Of a stretch of DNA of 32,327 bases, positions 16,523-24,601 are shown piece after piece. The position numbers and the translations under genes are program-made. Below the pieces are notes generated by a model, which saw nothing but the letters and a program-made list of their open reading frames with translations, was not told where the DNA came from and did not search any database. Source of the stretch: Acidimicrobiaceae bacterium (GTDB taxonomy: Bacteria; Actinomycetota; Acidimicrobiia; Acidimicrobiales; UBA8592); the NCBI GenBank assembly GCA_002720485.1, contig PBIQ01000005.1, forward strand, positions 1-32,327, given 5' to 3'. Each line of letters opens with the position of its first letter. Position 1 is the first letter of the stretch.

Positions 16523-16528
16523 CAGCTG
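16514..16528 (+). promoter_or_regulatory. Ribosome-binding site deciding a CTG start
   Basis: GAGGG at 16514-16518 overlaps the end of the ferredoxin gene and is seven bases before CTG 16526. In this frame there is no ATG, GTG or TTG between the ferredoxin stop (16520-16522) and the first Rossmann strand. Confidence 0.55.
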
Positions 16529-17734
16529 AAAAACATCGTAATTGCCGGTGCTTCTCTCGCGGGGCTTCGCGCAGCAGAGGAATTAAGAGCGCAGGGGTAC
16601 GATGGGTCGATCCATCTAATCGGGGATGAACCTCACCTTCCCTATGACAGGCCACCTCTTTCAAAACAAGTACTTGCGGGTGACTGGGAGCCTGATCGTG
16701 TTTCGTTGATCAATCCAGAGCGCCATGAAAGCCTCAACTTTGAATGGCACCTCGGCCAAAGAGCAGTTAACTTGAATCTGGATAGTCAAACTGTAACTCT
16801 CAGCTCAGGTGCCGACCTTGAATATGACGGACTGATTATTACAACCGGAGCTCGGTGCCGGACCCTTCCGGGCTCAGAGAACCTTCAGGGTGTTTATACA
16901 CTTCGTGGTTTAGATGATGCCTTAGCCATACGAACGGCGTTCGAATCTAATCCAAATAGGGTTGTTGTTGTAGGGGCCGGTTTCATCGGCGCTGAGGTTG
17001 CAGCAACTGCCCGAGAGCGAAACTTAGAAGTTTCAATGGTTGAGGTGGCACCTGTCCCATTTGAGAGAGTCTTAGGAGCGGAAATGGGGGAAGTTCTGGC
17101 AGATGTTCATCGAGACCATGGCGTGGAAGTTATCACTGGGATCGGAGTCGACTCTCTCAAAGGTGACCAAAAAGTCGAAAAAGTTGTCCTATCAGACGGA
17201 AGAGAAATCGATGCTGACGTTGTGGTTATCGGAATAGGCGTAATCCCAAATACTGAATGGCTCGAGGAAAGCGGTTTAGAGATCGACAATGGAATTGTTT
17301 GTGACGAGACATGTCTGGCTGCACCAAATGTTGTCGCAGCAGGAGATGTCGCTCGCTGGCCTAACGTGCTTTTCGACGAAGTAATGCGAGTAGAGCACTG
17401 GGATAACGCGGTGGAACAGGGCATGTATGCCGCCAGACGACTTCTATCTGGAGATACTCCGATTGACCCGTATACGCCGACGCCATGGTTTTGGACTGAT
17501 CAATTTGATAGGAAAATCCAGTTAGCTGGCCGTACACGCCCAGACGATGAAATAAGAATAATCACTGGGTCCACAGAAGAACGAAGGTTTGCAACCATCT
17601 ACGGCCGAGAGGACCGTTTAGTGGGTATTCTCGGCTTTAACCGCCCCAGGCATGTGATGCAGTACAAGCAGATGATCGCTGATCGCGTAAGTTGGGCTGA
17701 CGCGATAGCGCATGCTGAAGAGCAAGCAAGCTAA
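16526..17734 (+). CDS. FAD-dependent ferredoxin reductase (probable CTG start)
   Basis: A NAD(P)H-dependent flavoprotein of the BphA4/rubredoxin-reductase family that passes electrons to the ferredoxin encoded just upstream. From CTG 16526 it has 402 residues, the normal family length. The FAD motif 'NIVIAGASLAGLRAAEELR' begins at residue 3, 'PYDRPPLSKQVL' follows, then 'ITTGARCRTLPG', the NAD(P) motif 'VVVGAGFIGAEVAATARE', 'NVVAAGDVARWPN' (second FAD contact) and 'FWTDQFDRKIQLAG' in the interface domain. A TTG at 16706 would cut off the whole first FAD motif and is rejected. Either CTG is used, or the ferredoxin TGA is occasionally read through to give a fusion; CTG behind GAGGG is the simpler reading. 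Confidence 0.88.
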   Translation: MKNIVIAGASLAGLRAAEELRAQGYDGSIHLIGDEPHLPYDRPPLSKQVLAGDWEPDRVSLINPERHESLNFEWHLGQRAVNLNLDSQTVTLSSGADLEYDGLIITTGARCRTLPGSENLQGVYTLRGLDDALAIRTAFESNPNRVVVVGAGFIGAEVAATARERNLEVSMVEVAPVPFERVLGAEMGEVLADVHRDHGVEVITGIGVDSLKGDQKVEKVVLSDGREIDADVVVIGIGVIPNTEWLEESGLEIDNGIVCDETCLAAPNVVAAGDVARWPNVLFDEVMRVEHWDNAVEQGMYAARRLLSGDTPIDPYTPTPWFWTDQFDRKIQLAGRTRPDDEIRIITGSTEERRFATIYGREDRLVGILGFNRPRHVMQYKQMIADRVSWADAIAHAEEQAS

Positions 17735-17767
17735 CAAAATACATAACAAGCATTCTGGAGGTTTCGG

Positions 17768-18760
17768 TTGAGCAATTCAGATTTACGGTATGACATCATT
17801 GGAATAGGAAATGCAATCGTAGACATCATCAGTCACGAGACAGAAGATTTCCTCATTCGTCATCAGCTAGTAAAAGACTCTATGTCGCTTGTTGATGAGC
17901 AGGCAGCCTCAGCCATTTATGACGAAATGCACCCTGCTGTCCAAACTTCTGGGGGTTCGGCCGCAAACACGATGGCAGGTATCGCTTTACTAGGAGCTTC
18001 AACGGGATACATAGGAAAGGTCAAAGATGATGAACTCGGGAAGTTCTTCGTCCATGACATTGAAGCTATCGGTGTTGATCACCTTGTCAAGCCAACATCT
18101 TCTGGCCCTCCAACAGCACGTTCAATGGTTCTAGTGACACCAGATGGATCAAGAACAATGAATACCTATTTAGGGGCAAGCAGCACATTATATGTTGAAG
18201 AGATCAACTCTGAAGCAGTCGCATCTGCGGATTTTCTCTACTGTGAAGGCTACATATGGGATGTAGAAACAACTAAGAAGGCTATACGGCTAGCAATCTC
18301 CATAGCGAAAGAAGCAGGCAAGAAAGTGTCTTTCACCCTCTCCGATACTTTCTGCGTTGAACGACATCACCAGGAATGGCTAGAACTTATAGCCGGTCCT
18401 GTAGATATTCTCTTCGGTAATGAAGATGAATATCTCTCGCTTAGTGGTTGCCAGACGCTCGAAGGCGCCATCGATTGGATACGAGGACAGGTGGAAATAG
18501 CTTGTATTACCGAAGCACAGAATGGTTCGACAATAGTCACGGCAGAGCACATCATTGGGATAGATGCCCACGAAGTAGATAGAGTGGTTGACTCAACAGG
18601 TGCAGGAGATCTTTATGCATCAGGATTTCTTTTCGGGCTGATAAAAGGATTCGATCTTCAGATATGCGGAAAAATCGGTTCCCAGGTTGCTGCAGAAGTC
18701 ATTACCCACACTGGAGCTCGTCCGCAGTCTCCACTAGCAGAGATCACTCAGATGTACTGA
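17768..18760 (+). CDS. PfkB-family kinase, adenosine kinase-like
   Basis: A 330-residue ribokinase-fold enzyme. 'YDIIGIGNAIVDII' opens the protein, 'TSGGSAANTMAGIALLGASTGYIGKVKDDELG' is PfkB signature 1 and 'RVVDSTGAGDLYASGFLFGL' is signature 2 with the catalytic Asp. The overall pattern is that of bacterial proteins annotated as adenosine kinase, which phosphorylate nucleosides with ATP. The TTG start at 17768 follows GGAGG at 17757-17761. Given the nearby pseudouridine-5'-phosphate glycosidase, a pseudouridine kinase role is an alternative that the sequence does not exclude. It starts the nucleoside-salvage half of the window and is 20 bases before the mutase gene, so the two are probably co-transcribed. 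Confidence 0.87.
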   Translation: MSNSDLRYDIIGIGNAIVDIISHETEDFLIRHQLVKDSMSLVDEQAASAIYDEMHPAVQTSGGSAANTMAGIALLGASTGYIGKVKDDELGKFFVHDIEAIGVDHLVKPTSSGPPTARSMVLVTPDGSRTMNTYLGASSTLYVEEINSEAVASADFLYCEGYIWDVETTKKAIRLAISIAKEAGKKVSFTLSDTFCVERHHQEWLELIAGPVDILFGNEDEYLSLSGCQTLEGAIDWIRGQVEIACITEAQNGSTIVTAEHIIGIDAHEVDRVVDSTGAGDLYASGFLFGLIKGFDLQICGKIGSQVAAEVITHTGARPQSPLAEITQMY

Positions 18761-18780
18761 ATCTCAAAGACTGCTGAACT

Positions 18781-20472
18781 ATGGAACCAATCAACGCCAG
18801 TGAACTCCTTATCCAAGTCCAAGAGTGGATTGAGTATGATCCTGACCCAGAAACTCGCATAGAGCTTCAAAACTTACTTGAACAGAATGACCTAGATGCT
18901 CTTCATGACCGGTTCTCAGGACGTCTGACTTTCGGAACAGCCGGCATTCGCGGGGTTCAAGGTGGCGGACCAAACCGTATGAATCAGCTTACGCTTCGAA
19001 GGGTAGCAATATGTATCGCTAAATATCTAGGAAAGGATACGTCTGTCGTCATAGGATATGACGCTAGAAAAAACAGTCAGACATATGCGGCTGACATGGC
19101 CAATGTGCTATCCCACTATGGTGTTCATTCACAAATTTTCACGGAGGTAGTACCAACTCCGCTTGTATCCTTCGCTGTTCGACAACAGTCTGCGAATCTT
19201 GGGATTATGATCACGGCATCCCATAACCCAGCTACCGACAACGGATGCAAAGTGTTTCTCTCTGACGGAGCGCAGCTACGCTCTCCGGTTGACACTGAAA
19301 TTGATGAACGAATCGAAATGTCGCAACTCCCCCCACGAGAGATATCTACGGGCGCTGGGAAAGTCCAAGAGATCGAAACGAAAGTCTGGGACAAGTACTG
19401 TTCCACCATCGCAAATACAGTCAGGGGAGTATCTGGCTCTCTGACCATCGCATATACGCCCCTCCATGGGGTAAGTTGGAAAACAGTAGAGCGCATTTTC
19501 GAACTGGTTGGAGTCACTGACGTTGTCACAGTCCAATCCCAACTCCACCCAGATCCCGACTTCCCTTCGACGCCTTTCCCGAATCCTGAGGAAACAGGCT
19601 CATTAGATTTACTTTTCGAAGTTGCGCGAAATTCAAAGGCTGATATTGCCGTAGCTAACGATCCAGACGGTGACCGCTTAGCAATCGGAGTCCCAACGAC
19701 TAACGGCGAATGGCGAATACTCACTGGAGATGAGGTTGGAGCGCTTCTATGTAACAGAATACTGGAATCCACGACCGGCCAGAATCGCAAAGTCGTTTCT
19801 TCAGTGGTTTCCTCATCACTCATTGGGAAAATTGCTAAGGAAGCAGAAGTCGAACATTCCCAAACCCTCACAGGGTTCAAGTGGATTATTTCAGAAGCCT
19901 ATAGAGATCCAACGAAGAAAACAGTGTTCTCCTATGAAGAAGCTCTAGGGTACGCAGTTTGCGACTCAGTGCGCGATAAGGATGGGATTTCTGCTGCTCT
20001 ACTATTCATAGAAATGGCCGAAGACCTAGCAAGAAAAAATCTGACAGTTCTGGACCAAATCAATAATTTATCCCTTAAGCACGGTCTTCATCTTTCCCGT
20101 TCACAAGCTTTGCGAATCAGCGAACAGGGATCGCTATCTCAAATTGACTTTGCAGCTCGGTTGCTGGACCGGAAGCCCCCTGAATCCTTAGGAGGTTTAC
20201 ATATACTCGAATTTTGTGATTATGATCAAGCTGCAAGCACTGCAGGATTACTCCTACCACAATCTAATATGGTTCGGTTGATCCTAGAAACCGGAATACG
20301 GATCCTTATCCGGCCGAGTGGCACTGAACCAGTAGTGAAGGTATACCTTGAAAAGATCGTGAAAGTCGAAGAGGGGCAAGACATAGACCATGAGCGGAGT
20401 CTGACAAATTTTACCTTTGACAGCATCGAAGAAGGCCTTCAGAAATACCTTAAAGAAATTCTCACCGGTTGA
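18781..20472 (+). CDS. Alpha-D-phosphohexomutase family enzyme (PGM2/phosphopentomutase-like)
   Basis: A 563-residue phosphosugar mutase that moves a phosphate between C1 and C5 or C6 of a sugar through a phosphoserine. 'FGTAGIRGVQGGGPNRMN' is in domain 1, 'GIMITASHNPATDNG' places the phosphoserine at S147, 'NDPDGDRLAIG' binds the metal, 'GFKWI' and 'FSYEEALGYAV' select the sugar, and 'IRPSGTEPVVKVYLE' binds phosphate. Length and motifs suit the PGM2/PgcA group, which includes phosphoglucomutase and phosphopentomutase activity. In a nucleoside cluster a ribose-1-phosphate to ribose-5-phosphate role makes sense but glucose-1-phosphate is equally possible. Its stop abuts that of the convergent upp gene. 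Confidence 0.9.
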   Translation: MEPINASELLIQVQEWIEYDPDPETRIELQNLLEQNDLDALHDRFSGRLTFGTAGIRGVQGGGPNRMNQLTLRRVAICIAKYLGKDTSVVIGYDARKNSQTYAADMANVLSHYGVHSQIFTEVVPTPLVSFAVRQQSANLGIMITASHNPATDNGCKVFLSDGAQLRSPVDTEIDERIEMSQLPPREISTGAGKVQEIETKVWDKYCSTIANTVRGVSGSLTIAYTPLHGVSWKTVERIFELVGVTDVVTVQSQLHPDPDFPSTPFPNPEETGSLDLLFEVARNSKADIAVANDPDGDRLAIGVPTTNGEWRILTGDEVGALLCNRILESTTGQNRKVVSSVVSSSLIGKIAKEAEVEHSQTLTGFKWIISEAYRDPTKKTVFSYEEALGYAVCDSVRDKDGISAALLFIEMAEDLARKNLTVLDQINNLSLKHGLHLSRSQALRISEQGSLSQIDFAARLLDRKPPESLGGLHILEFCDYDQAASTAGLLLPQSNMVRLILETGIRILIRPSGTEPVVKVYLEKIVKVEEGQDIDHERSLTNFTFDSIEEGLQKYLKEILTG

Positions 20473-21096
20473 TCAATCAACCCCAAATTGTCGATCTCCA
20501 GCGTCTCCTAGTCCCGGGTAGATGAAGCCGACATCATTCAAGTTTGTATCAATAGCTGCCGTAACGACCTTCGCTGCTAGGCCAGATTGTTTTACTGCGC
20601 CGATTCCTTCCGGAGAGCAGAGGACAGTCACAATAATGATTTCACCTGCACCGGATTCAGCAACTAATTCTAAAGCTTGTTTTACTGATCCTCCTGTAGC
20701 TAACGCAGGATCTAAGAGCACGACTCTTGAGCCGTCAAGATCGTTTGGGATGGTATTGAGGTAAATCTCTGGGAGAAGTGTCTCCTCATCTCGTTTTGCT
20801 CCTATAAACCCAACAGTGGCATCTGGAAACATCAATAAACCAGCATCTAACATGCCGAGTCCGGCTCGAAGAATTGGCACAAACATAGGCTGCGTTGCCA
20901 CGGTGAAGGAATCTGATTGACCAAGAGGAGTATCGACGACTATCTGGTCTAGCTGAGAATCACAGAGTGCTTCGTAAATGAGAAAGATTGAAATCTCATG
21001 GAGATTTTGCCGGAATAAAGCGTTTGAAGTTGTAGCTCGCCGGATATTGGTTAGTCTCTCTGCCACAACTGGGTGCTCAACTACCAGAACTTCCAT
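20473..21096 (-). CDS. upp: Uracil phosphoribosyltransferase
   Basis: Converts uracil and PRPP to UMP in pyrimidine salvage. The 207-residue length is normal. Diagnostic pieces are 'FVPILRAGLGMLDAGLLMFPDA', 'VVLLDPALATGGSVKQAL' (PRPP loop) and 'YPGLGDAGDRQFG' at the C-terminus, the uracil-binding end. ATG 21096 gives the family N-terminus 'MEVLVVEHP', with AAGG close upstream; TTG 21123 would add nine atypical residues. Divergent from the deoxyribonucleotidase-like gene with about 80 bases between. With PsuG encoded 0.75 kb away, it can recapture uracil released from pseudouridine-5'-phosphate. Confidence 0.95.
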   Translation of the reverse strand: MEVLVVEHPVVAERLTNIRRATTSNALFRQNLHEISIFLIYEALCDSQLDQIVVDTPLGQSDSFTVATQPMFVPILRAGLGMLDAGLLMFPDATVGFIGAKRDEETLLPEIYLNTIPNDLDGSRVVLLDPALATGGSVKQALELVAESGAGEIIIVTVLCSPEGIGAVKQSGLAAKVVTAAIDTNLNDVGFIYPGLGDAGDRQFGVD

Positions 21097-21151
21097 TTCC
21101 TTAGCCCTTCCATTCCCAACCAAACATTATCCAGAAGCTATCTTAGACTTA

Positions 21152-21175
21152 ATGAACTGCGAGCAAGGAGCTTAG
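21152..21175 (+). other. Seven-codon leader ORF before ATT start
   Basis: ATG 21152 opens a short frame MNCEQGA ending with TAG at 21173-21175, two bases before the proposed ATT start at 21178. It overlaps the AAGGAG site. It could couple or limit initiation downstream, or be chance. Confidence 0.25.
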
Positions 21176-21180
21176 CTATT
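21165..21180 (+). promoter_or_regulatory. Ribosome-binding site deciding an ATT start
   Basis: AAGGAG at 21165-21170 is followed after seven bases by ATT at 21178. The frame from ATT gives 'MKKPFVLGVDLDGV', a textbook start for this phosphatase family, while no ATG, GTG or TTG lies in frame nearby upstream. Confidence 0.5.
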
Positions 21181-21828
21181 AAGAAACCTTTCGTGCTTGG
21201 TGTAGATTTGGACGGCGTATGCGGCGACCATAATCGAATATTTCGCGACATTGTGGCAACTGAACTATCTGTAGATCCCGATTCACTTCCTTTGGAGAGA
21301 AGTTGGGGCTTTAAAGAATGGGGGCTAGGCCCAGATGATTTTGAACGACTGCATCAACGAGCTGTAGTAGAACACAGAATGTTTCGAGACATGGCAGTCA
21401 TTGAAGGCGCTGCAGAAGCGCTTTGGCGACTTTCTGATCAGGGGATTTGGATCCGAATTATTAGCCACCGGTTATATGTTAATTGGGGCCATGCAATCGC
21501 AGCTGGGGATACGGCTGATTGGCTAGATCGAGCGCAGATCCCCTACAGGGACCTATGTTTTATCGGAGCAAAATCTGCTCTCCATGCCGATCTCTACATA
21601 GATGATGGCCCTCACAATATAGAAGCCTTTCAAGAGGATGGCCGAGAAGTGATCATCTATGATCAGCCGTACAACCGCCACTTGCAAGGTAGACGAGCTC
21701 ATAACTGGAAAGAAGTAGAGCAGCTAACTCTCGAAGAAATTGCACGTCAGAGAGGCGGAGTTGAATTGCAGCTTCCCGGTCTAGATGCCGGGGTAGATAG
21801 AATCGAGCGTCGGAAGAAATCCAACTAA
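21178..21828 (+). CDS. HAD phosphatase, 5'(3')-deoxyribonucleotidase (NT5C)-like
   Basis: A HAD-superfamily phosphatase related to NT5C-type deoxyribonucleotidases, which remove phosphate from (deoxy)nucleoside monophosphates. From ATT 21178 it has 216 residues. Motif I is 'VDLDGVCGDHN' (nucleophile D10, acid D12), motif II is in 'WIRIISHRLY', and the late motif with the metal Asp is 'DLYIDDGPHNIEAF'. The nearest canonical start is GTG 21073, which would add about 35 unconserved-looking residues and overlap the divergent upp start, so a non-canonical ATT behind AAGGAG is preferred; CTG 21157 is another option without a ribosome-binding site. It sits among nucleoside-salvage genes. A frameshift or sequence error near the start could also explain the missing ATG. 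Confidence 0.82.
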   Translation: MKKPFVLGVDLDGVCGDHNRIFRDIVATELSVDPDSLPLERSWGFKEWGLGPDDFERLHQRAVVEHRMFRDMAVIEGAAEALWRLSDQGIWIRIISHRLYVNWGHAIAAGDTADWLDRAQIPYRDLCFIGAKSALHADLYIDDGPHNIEAFQEDGREVIIYDQPYNRHLQGRRAHNWKEVEQLTLEEIARQRGGVELQLPGLDAGVDRIERRKKSN

Positions 21829-21847
21829 TTAGAGCGAATGAGTTCCA

Positions 21848-22768
21848 TCAAACCAGCCGCTGCTGAAAAGCTTTCGCTATCTCAACGGCGACTATCGCAT
21901 TATTCTCAAGAAGTGCTAGGTTAGCCGGCACACTTTTACCGTGACTTTCTCTTGCTACAGTTTCAAGAATCAATGGAGTGACTTCTGGGCCGCTGATTCC
22001 AGTCTCCTTTGCTTCAGCTAATGCACGCTCAATGAGCGCCCAGCTTGTCTTTGGATCAAGTTCGTGCTCTTCGGGGATGGGGACACCAACCAGAATTCCC
22101 TGAGGAAGTCCTAGAGTAGAGGCATTTCTAAAAATATTGACAATAGTCGCTGGGTCTTTGACCGAAGGAATTGGCAATTTACTACTTCGAAGGTAGAAAG
22201 CTGGAAAGTCAGAGGTATTCCAGCCAAGGACAGGAACTCCTAAGCTCTCTAACATTTCTAATGTCCGGGGTAGATCCAAAAAGGCTTTAGCTCCAGCACA
22301 TACGCACACGACTTTGTGTCGCGCAAGAGCGTACAAGTCAGCGCTGAGGTCCCCAGATTCTGAATATCCATGATGCACTCCTCCTATTCCTCCTGTGCAG
22401 AAGACTTTTATACCTGCTGCTGCAGCTATTGCAAGAGAAGCAGAGACTGTCGTGGCTCCAACGCTCTTTCCTTCCGCCATAGAAAGAACTAAGTCACGTG
22501 AAGCCACTTTCGTCTCGCAGCTAAGAATTCGATCCCATTCGTTGCTGTCAATTCCTAAGCGAGCTTCTCCATCTATGACAGCCGTTACTGCTGCTACAGC
22601 TCCATTTTCATGAATTGTGGAAATACAACGTTGAAGAGCATCGCGATTCGAAGGCTCTGGTAGTCCAAGGGTGCTAAATACTGTTGACTCCAAAGCAACG
22701 ACGGGCGATCCGTTAGAGATAGCGTCTGAGACTTCCCCTGAAATTCGAATTTTCCCTACGTGGGTCAT
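21848..22768 (-). CDS. psuG: Pseudouridine-5'-phosphate glycosidase
   Basis: A 306-residue PsuG (IndA-type) enzyme that reversibly cleaves the C-glycosidic bond of pseudouridine-5'-phosphate to uracil and ribose-5-phosphate, a manganese-dependent lyase. Family segments are 'PVVALESTVFSTLGLPEP', 'KVASRDLVLSMAEGKSVGATTVSASL' (Schiff-base Lys region), 'VFCTGGIGGVHHG', 'VVCVCAGAKAFLDLPRTLEMLE' and 'GKSVPANLALLENNAIVAVEIA'. No clear ribosome-binding site precedes ATG 22768; translation may depend on coupling from the HAD gene 45 bases upstream. A separate PsuK-type kinase is not adjacent; the adenosine-kinase-like protein (17768-18760) is the only PfkB candidate in the window. Confidence 0.94.
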   Translation of the reverse strand: MTHVGKIRISGEVSDAISNGSPVVALESTVFSTLGLPEPSNRDALQRCISTIHENGAVAAVTAVIDGEARLGIDSNEWDRILSCETKVASRDLVLSMAEGKSVGATTVSASLAIAAAAGIKVFCTGGIGGVHHGYSESGDLSADLYALARHKVVCVCAGAKAFLDLPRTLEMLESLGVPVLGWNTSDFPAFYLRSSKLPIPSVKDPATIVNIFRNASTLGLPQGILVGVPIPEEHELDPKTSWALIERALAEAKETGISGPEVTPLILETVARESHGKSVPANLALLENNAIVAVEIAKAFQQRLV

Positions 22769-22813
22769 ATCAGCAGTGTAGAGGAGGATTTACGACGGTG
22801 ATTAAGTCAGATC

Positions 22814-23515
22814 TCAAGAATCGAAGCTAGCCAGAAACTCAGGGAGCCCTCGAATGGATTCTAAGATTGTGTAGGTATCTCCGCTAGTTCCTGCATGTTC
22901 AGTTTCATACTGCCAAGTTGTTTCATGGGGTATATGCACGGCATGACTTCCGATCTCAATAACAGGAAGAATATCGCTCCGGATACTATTGCCTACCATC
23001 AGGAACTGCTCAGGCGCTACGCCGATGCTCGCAAGGATTTTCCTGTAGGCTTCGTTATCTTTTTCCTGCAGAATCTCTATATCTGTTACGAAAGTAGATA
23101 GGCCCGAATCATTGAATTTCTGCTGTTGATGGAAGGGGTCGCCTTTCGTAATTACATATATGGTGAAGCGACTTTGCAACTCGGACATTACGTCTAGTAC
23201 TCCGGAAAGCAACTTTACAGGATGATGAAGTAGTTCTTTCCCCCACTGAACGATTTCTATCATGTCGCCGCTGCTTATGTTGCCTTGAGTTAGGTGATGG
23301 GCTGACTCAACCATTGAGATTGTAAAAGATTTCACACCATAGCCGAGTTTAGGCAGGTTCCTTTTTTCAGTTTCGTATAATTCTTTGCCGATATCGGCTT
23401 CAACTCCGTAGGAATTGATCAGATCAGAGAACTTTTTCTCCACTTCTCCGAAAAACACCTCACTTTCCCACAACGTATCGTCAGCATCGAACCCGATAGT
23501 ACTAATTGTGCTCAT
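22814..23515 (-). CDS. HAD-family hydrolase, probable nucleotide phosphatase
   Basis: A 233-residue HAD subfamily I hydrolase. Motif I is 'GFDADDTLWESE' (nucleophile D10, acid D12), a large helical cap follows (residues 20-100), motif II is 'YVITKGDP', motif III Lys lies around 'EKDNEAY', and motif IV is 'FLMVGNSIRSDILP'. This layout resembles YjjG-type nucleotidases and pseudouridine-5'-phosphatase-like proteins. Its start overlaps the adenosine deaminase stop by one base (TAATG on the minus strand), and psuG follows by 45 bases, so it is part of the nucleoside operon. Dephosphorylation of a nucleoside or pseudouridine monophosphate is inference. Confidence 0.83.
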   Translation of the reverse strand: MSTISTIGFDADDTLWESEVFFGEVEKKFSDLINSYGVEADIGKELYETEKRNLPKLGYGVKSFTISMVESAHHLTQGNISSGDMIEIVQWGKELLHHPVKLLSGVLDVMSELQSRFTIYVITKGDPFHQQQKFNDSGLSTFVTDIEILQEKDNEAYRKILASIGVAPEQFLMVGNSIRSDILPVIEIGSHAVHIPHETTWQYETEHAGTSGDTYTILESIRGLPEFLASFDS

Positions 23516-24591
23516 TATGTATTTCCATGAACTCGGCTAGGAGTAAGGTACCAATCCGATAGAACCGAATTTAAATCCTCTTTGAGGTCCGTAGGTATAA
23601 ATGAGCTAGATAAGGCATTTCTCATTAGCGTATAGACCGTAGATATGTCCCATCCGAATGTTTCTGTACATATTTGAAGTTCTTTCGTAAGGCAGGTGTT
23701 TGACATAAGGCGATTATCCGTATTGATGGTAGCGCAGAGCCCTAATTCTAGAAAACGGCTTATGGGGTGTTCAGCGAATGAATCCACTGCACCTATGTGA
23801 AGATTTGAAGTGGGGCACAATTCCAATGCAATTTGGTCATCGAGAAAAAGTGAAACAAGCTTACTTTCCCCTAAGCCTGCGTCCTCGTTGCTGGGTATCT
23901 CATATTGCAATCCAAGACCATGTCCGATTCTAGACGCCCCGCATTCTTCAACTGCTTCCTGAATATAGATGGCACCTCCTACCTCTCCGGCATGGATCGT
24001 CACAGGGAAATCTGATTCCATTGCTAAATGAAAGGCTTCCAAATGGTCAGACGGCGGATATCCGATTTCTGGCCCGGCAATGTCAAAGCCGACAACCCCT
24101 TTCGATCGGAATTGCAAAGCAAATTCCATCATTTCCTTGCTTCGGCTGTTAGAACGGATGGCGCAAATCAAGGCATTTACGATGATTCCTCGTCCCTCCG
24201 AACCCGACTGGAAACCCGCTAAGACACTCTCAATAACTTGAGGAACTGAAAGTCTATTAGCAAGATGCAATTCAGGAGCAAATCGAACTTCCGCATAAAT
24301 AATCCCATCATCAGCAAGATCCTCAGCACATTCAGCAGCAACTCTGTATATGGCATCCTGATTCTGCATTACCGAGAGAGTATGCGCAAAAGCCTCCAAG
24401 TAAAGCTCAAGGTCCTTCCTGTCTGCAGTCGCAGTCATCCAATCGCCAAGCTCGTTTGCGTTGTATGTTGGGAGACTTTTAATCTCTGAGTCTTTTGCTA
24501 GTTGAACAATCGTTGACGGTCGGAGCCCTCCATCTAGATGGTCATGCAGAAGAATTTTAGGAGCAGTTTGAATAATTTCGGGAGACAGCAT
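23515..24591 (-). CDS. add: Adenosine deaminase
   Basis: A 358-residue zinc enzyme that deaminates adenosine (and deoxyadenosine) to inosine. Zinc ligands H16 and H18 are in 'LLHDHLDGGL', then 'TIHAGEVGG' (zinc His and catalytic Glu), 'RIGHGLGL' (catalytic His), 'ELCPTSNLHIG' and 'ATINTDNRLMS' (zinc/catalytic Asp). ATG 24591 yields the family N-terminus 'MLSPEIIQTAPKILLHDHL'; the frame is open to 24684 but that would overlap the dioxygenase gene. There is no good ribosome-binding site before 24591 and the upstream stop is about ten bases away, so translational coupling is likely. Family members with slightly altered specificity exist (adenine, aminodeoxyfutalosine), but gene context favours adenosine. 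Confidence 0.92.
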   Translation of the reverse strand: MLSPEIIQTAPKILLHDHLDGGLRPSTIVQLAKDSEIKSLPTYNANELGDWMTATADRKDLELYLEAFAHTLSVMQNQDAIYRVAAECAEDLADDGIIYAEVRFAPELHLANRLSVPQVIESVLAGFQSGSEGRGIIVNALICAIRSNSRSKEMMEFALQFRSKGVVGFDIAGPEIGYPPSDHLEAFHLAMESDFPVTIHAGEVGGAIYIQEAVEECGASRIGHGLGLQYEIPSNEDAGLGESKLVSLFLDDQIALELCPTSNLHIGAVDSFAEHPISRFLELGLCATINTDNRLMSNTCLTKELQICTETFGWDISTVYTLMRNALSSSFIPTDLKEDLNSVLSDWYLTPSRVHGNT

Positions 24592-24601
24592 GCGTGTTTT
24601 A

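Noticed and set aside
16347-16529. Alternative small frame overlapping the ferredoxin
   Set aside because: The ferredoxin frame has a strong ribosome-binding site and conserved cysteines; the other frame has neither.
19125-19880. 251-codon minus-strand open frame
   Set aside because: Antisense to the phosphohexomutase core, which has all catalytic motifs; the frame results from codon bias.
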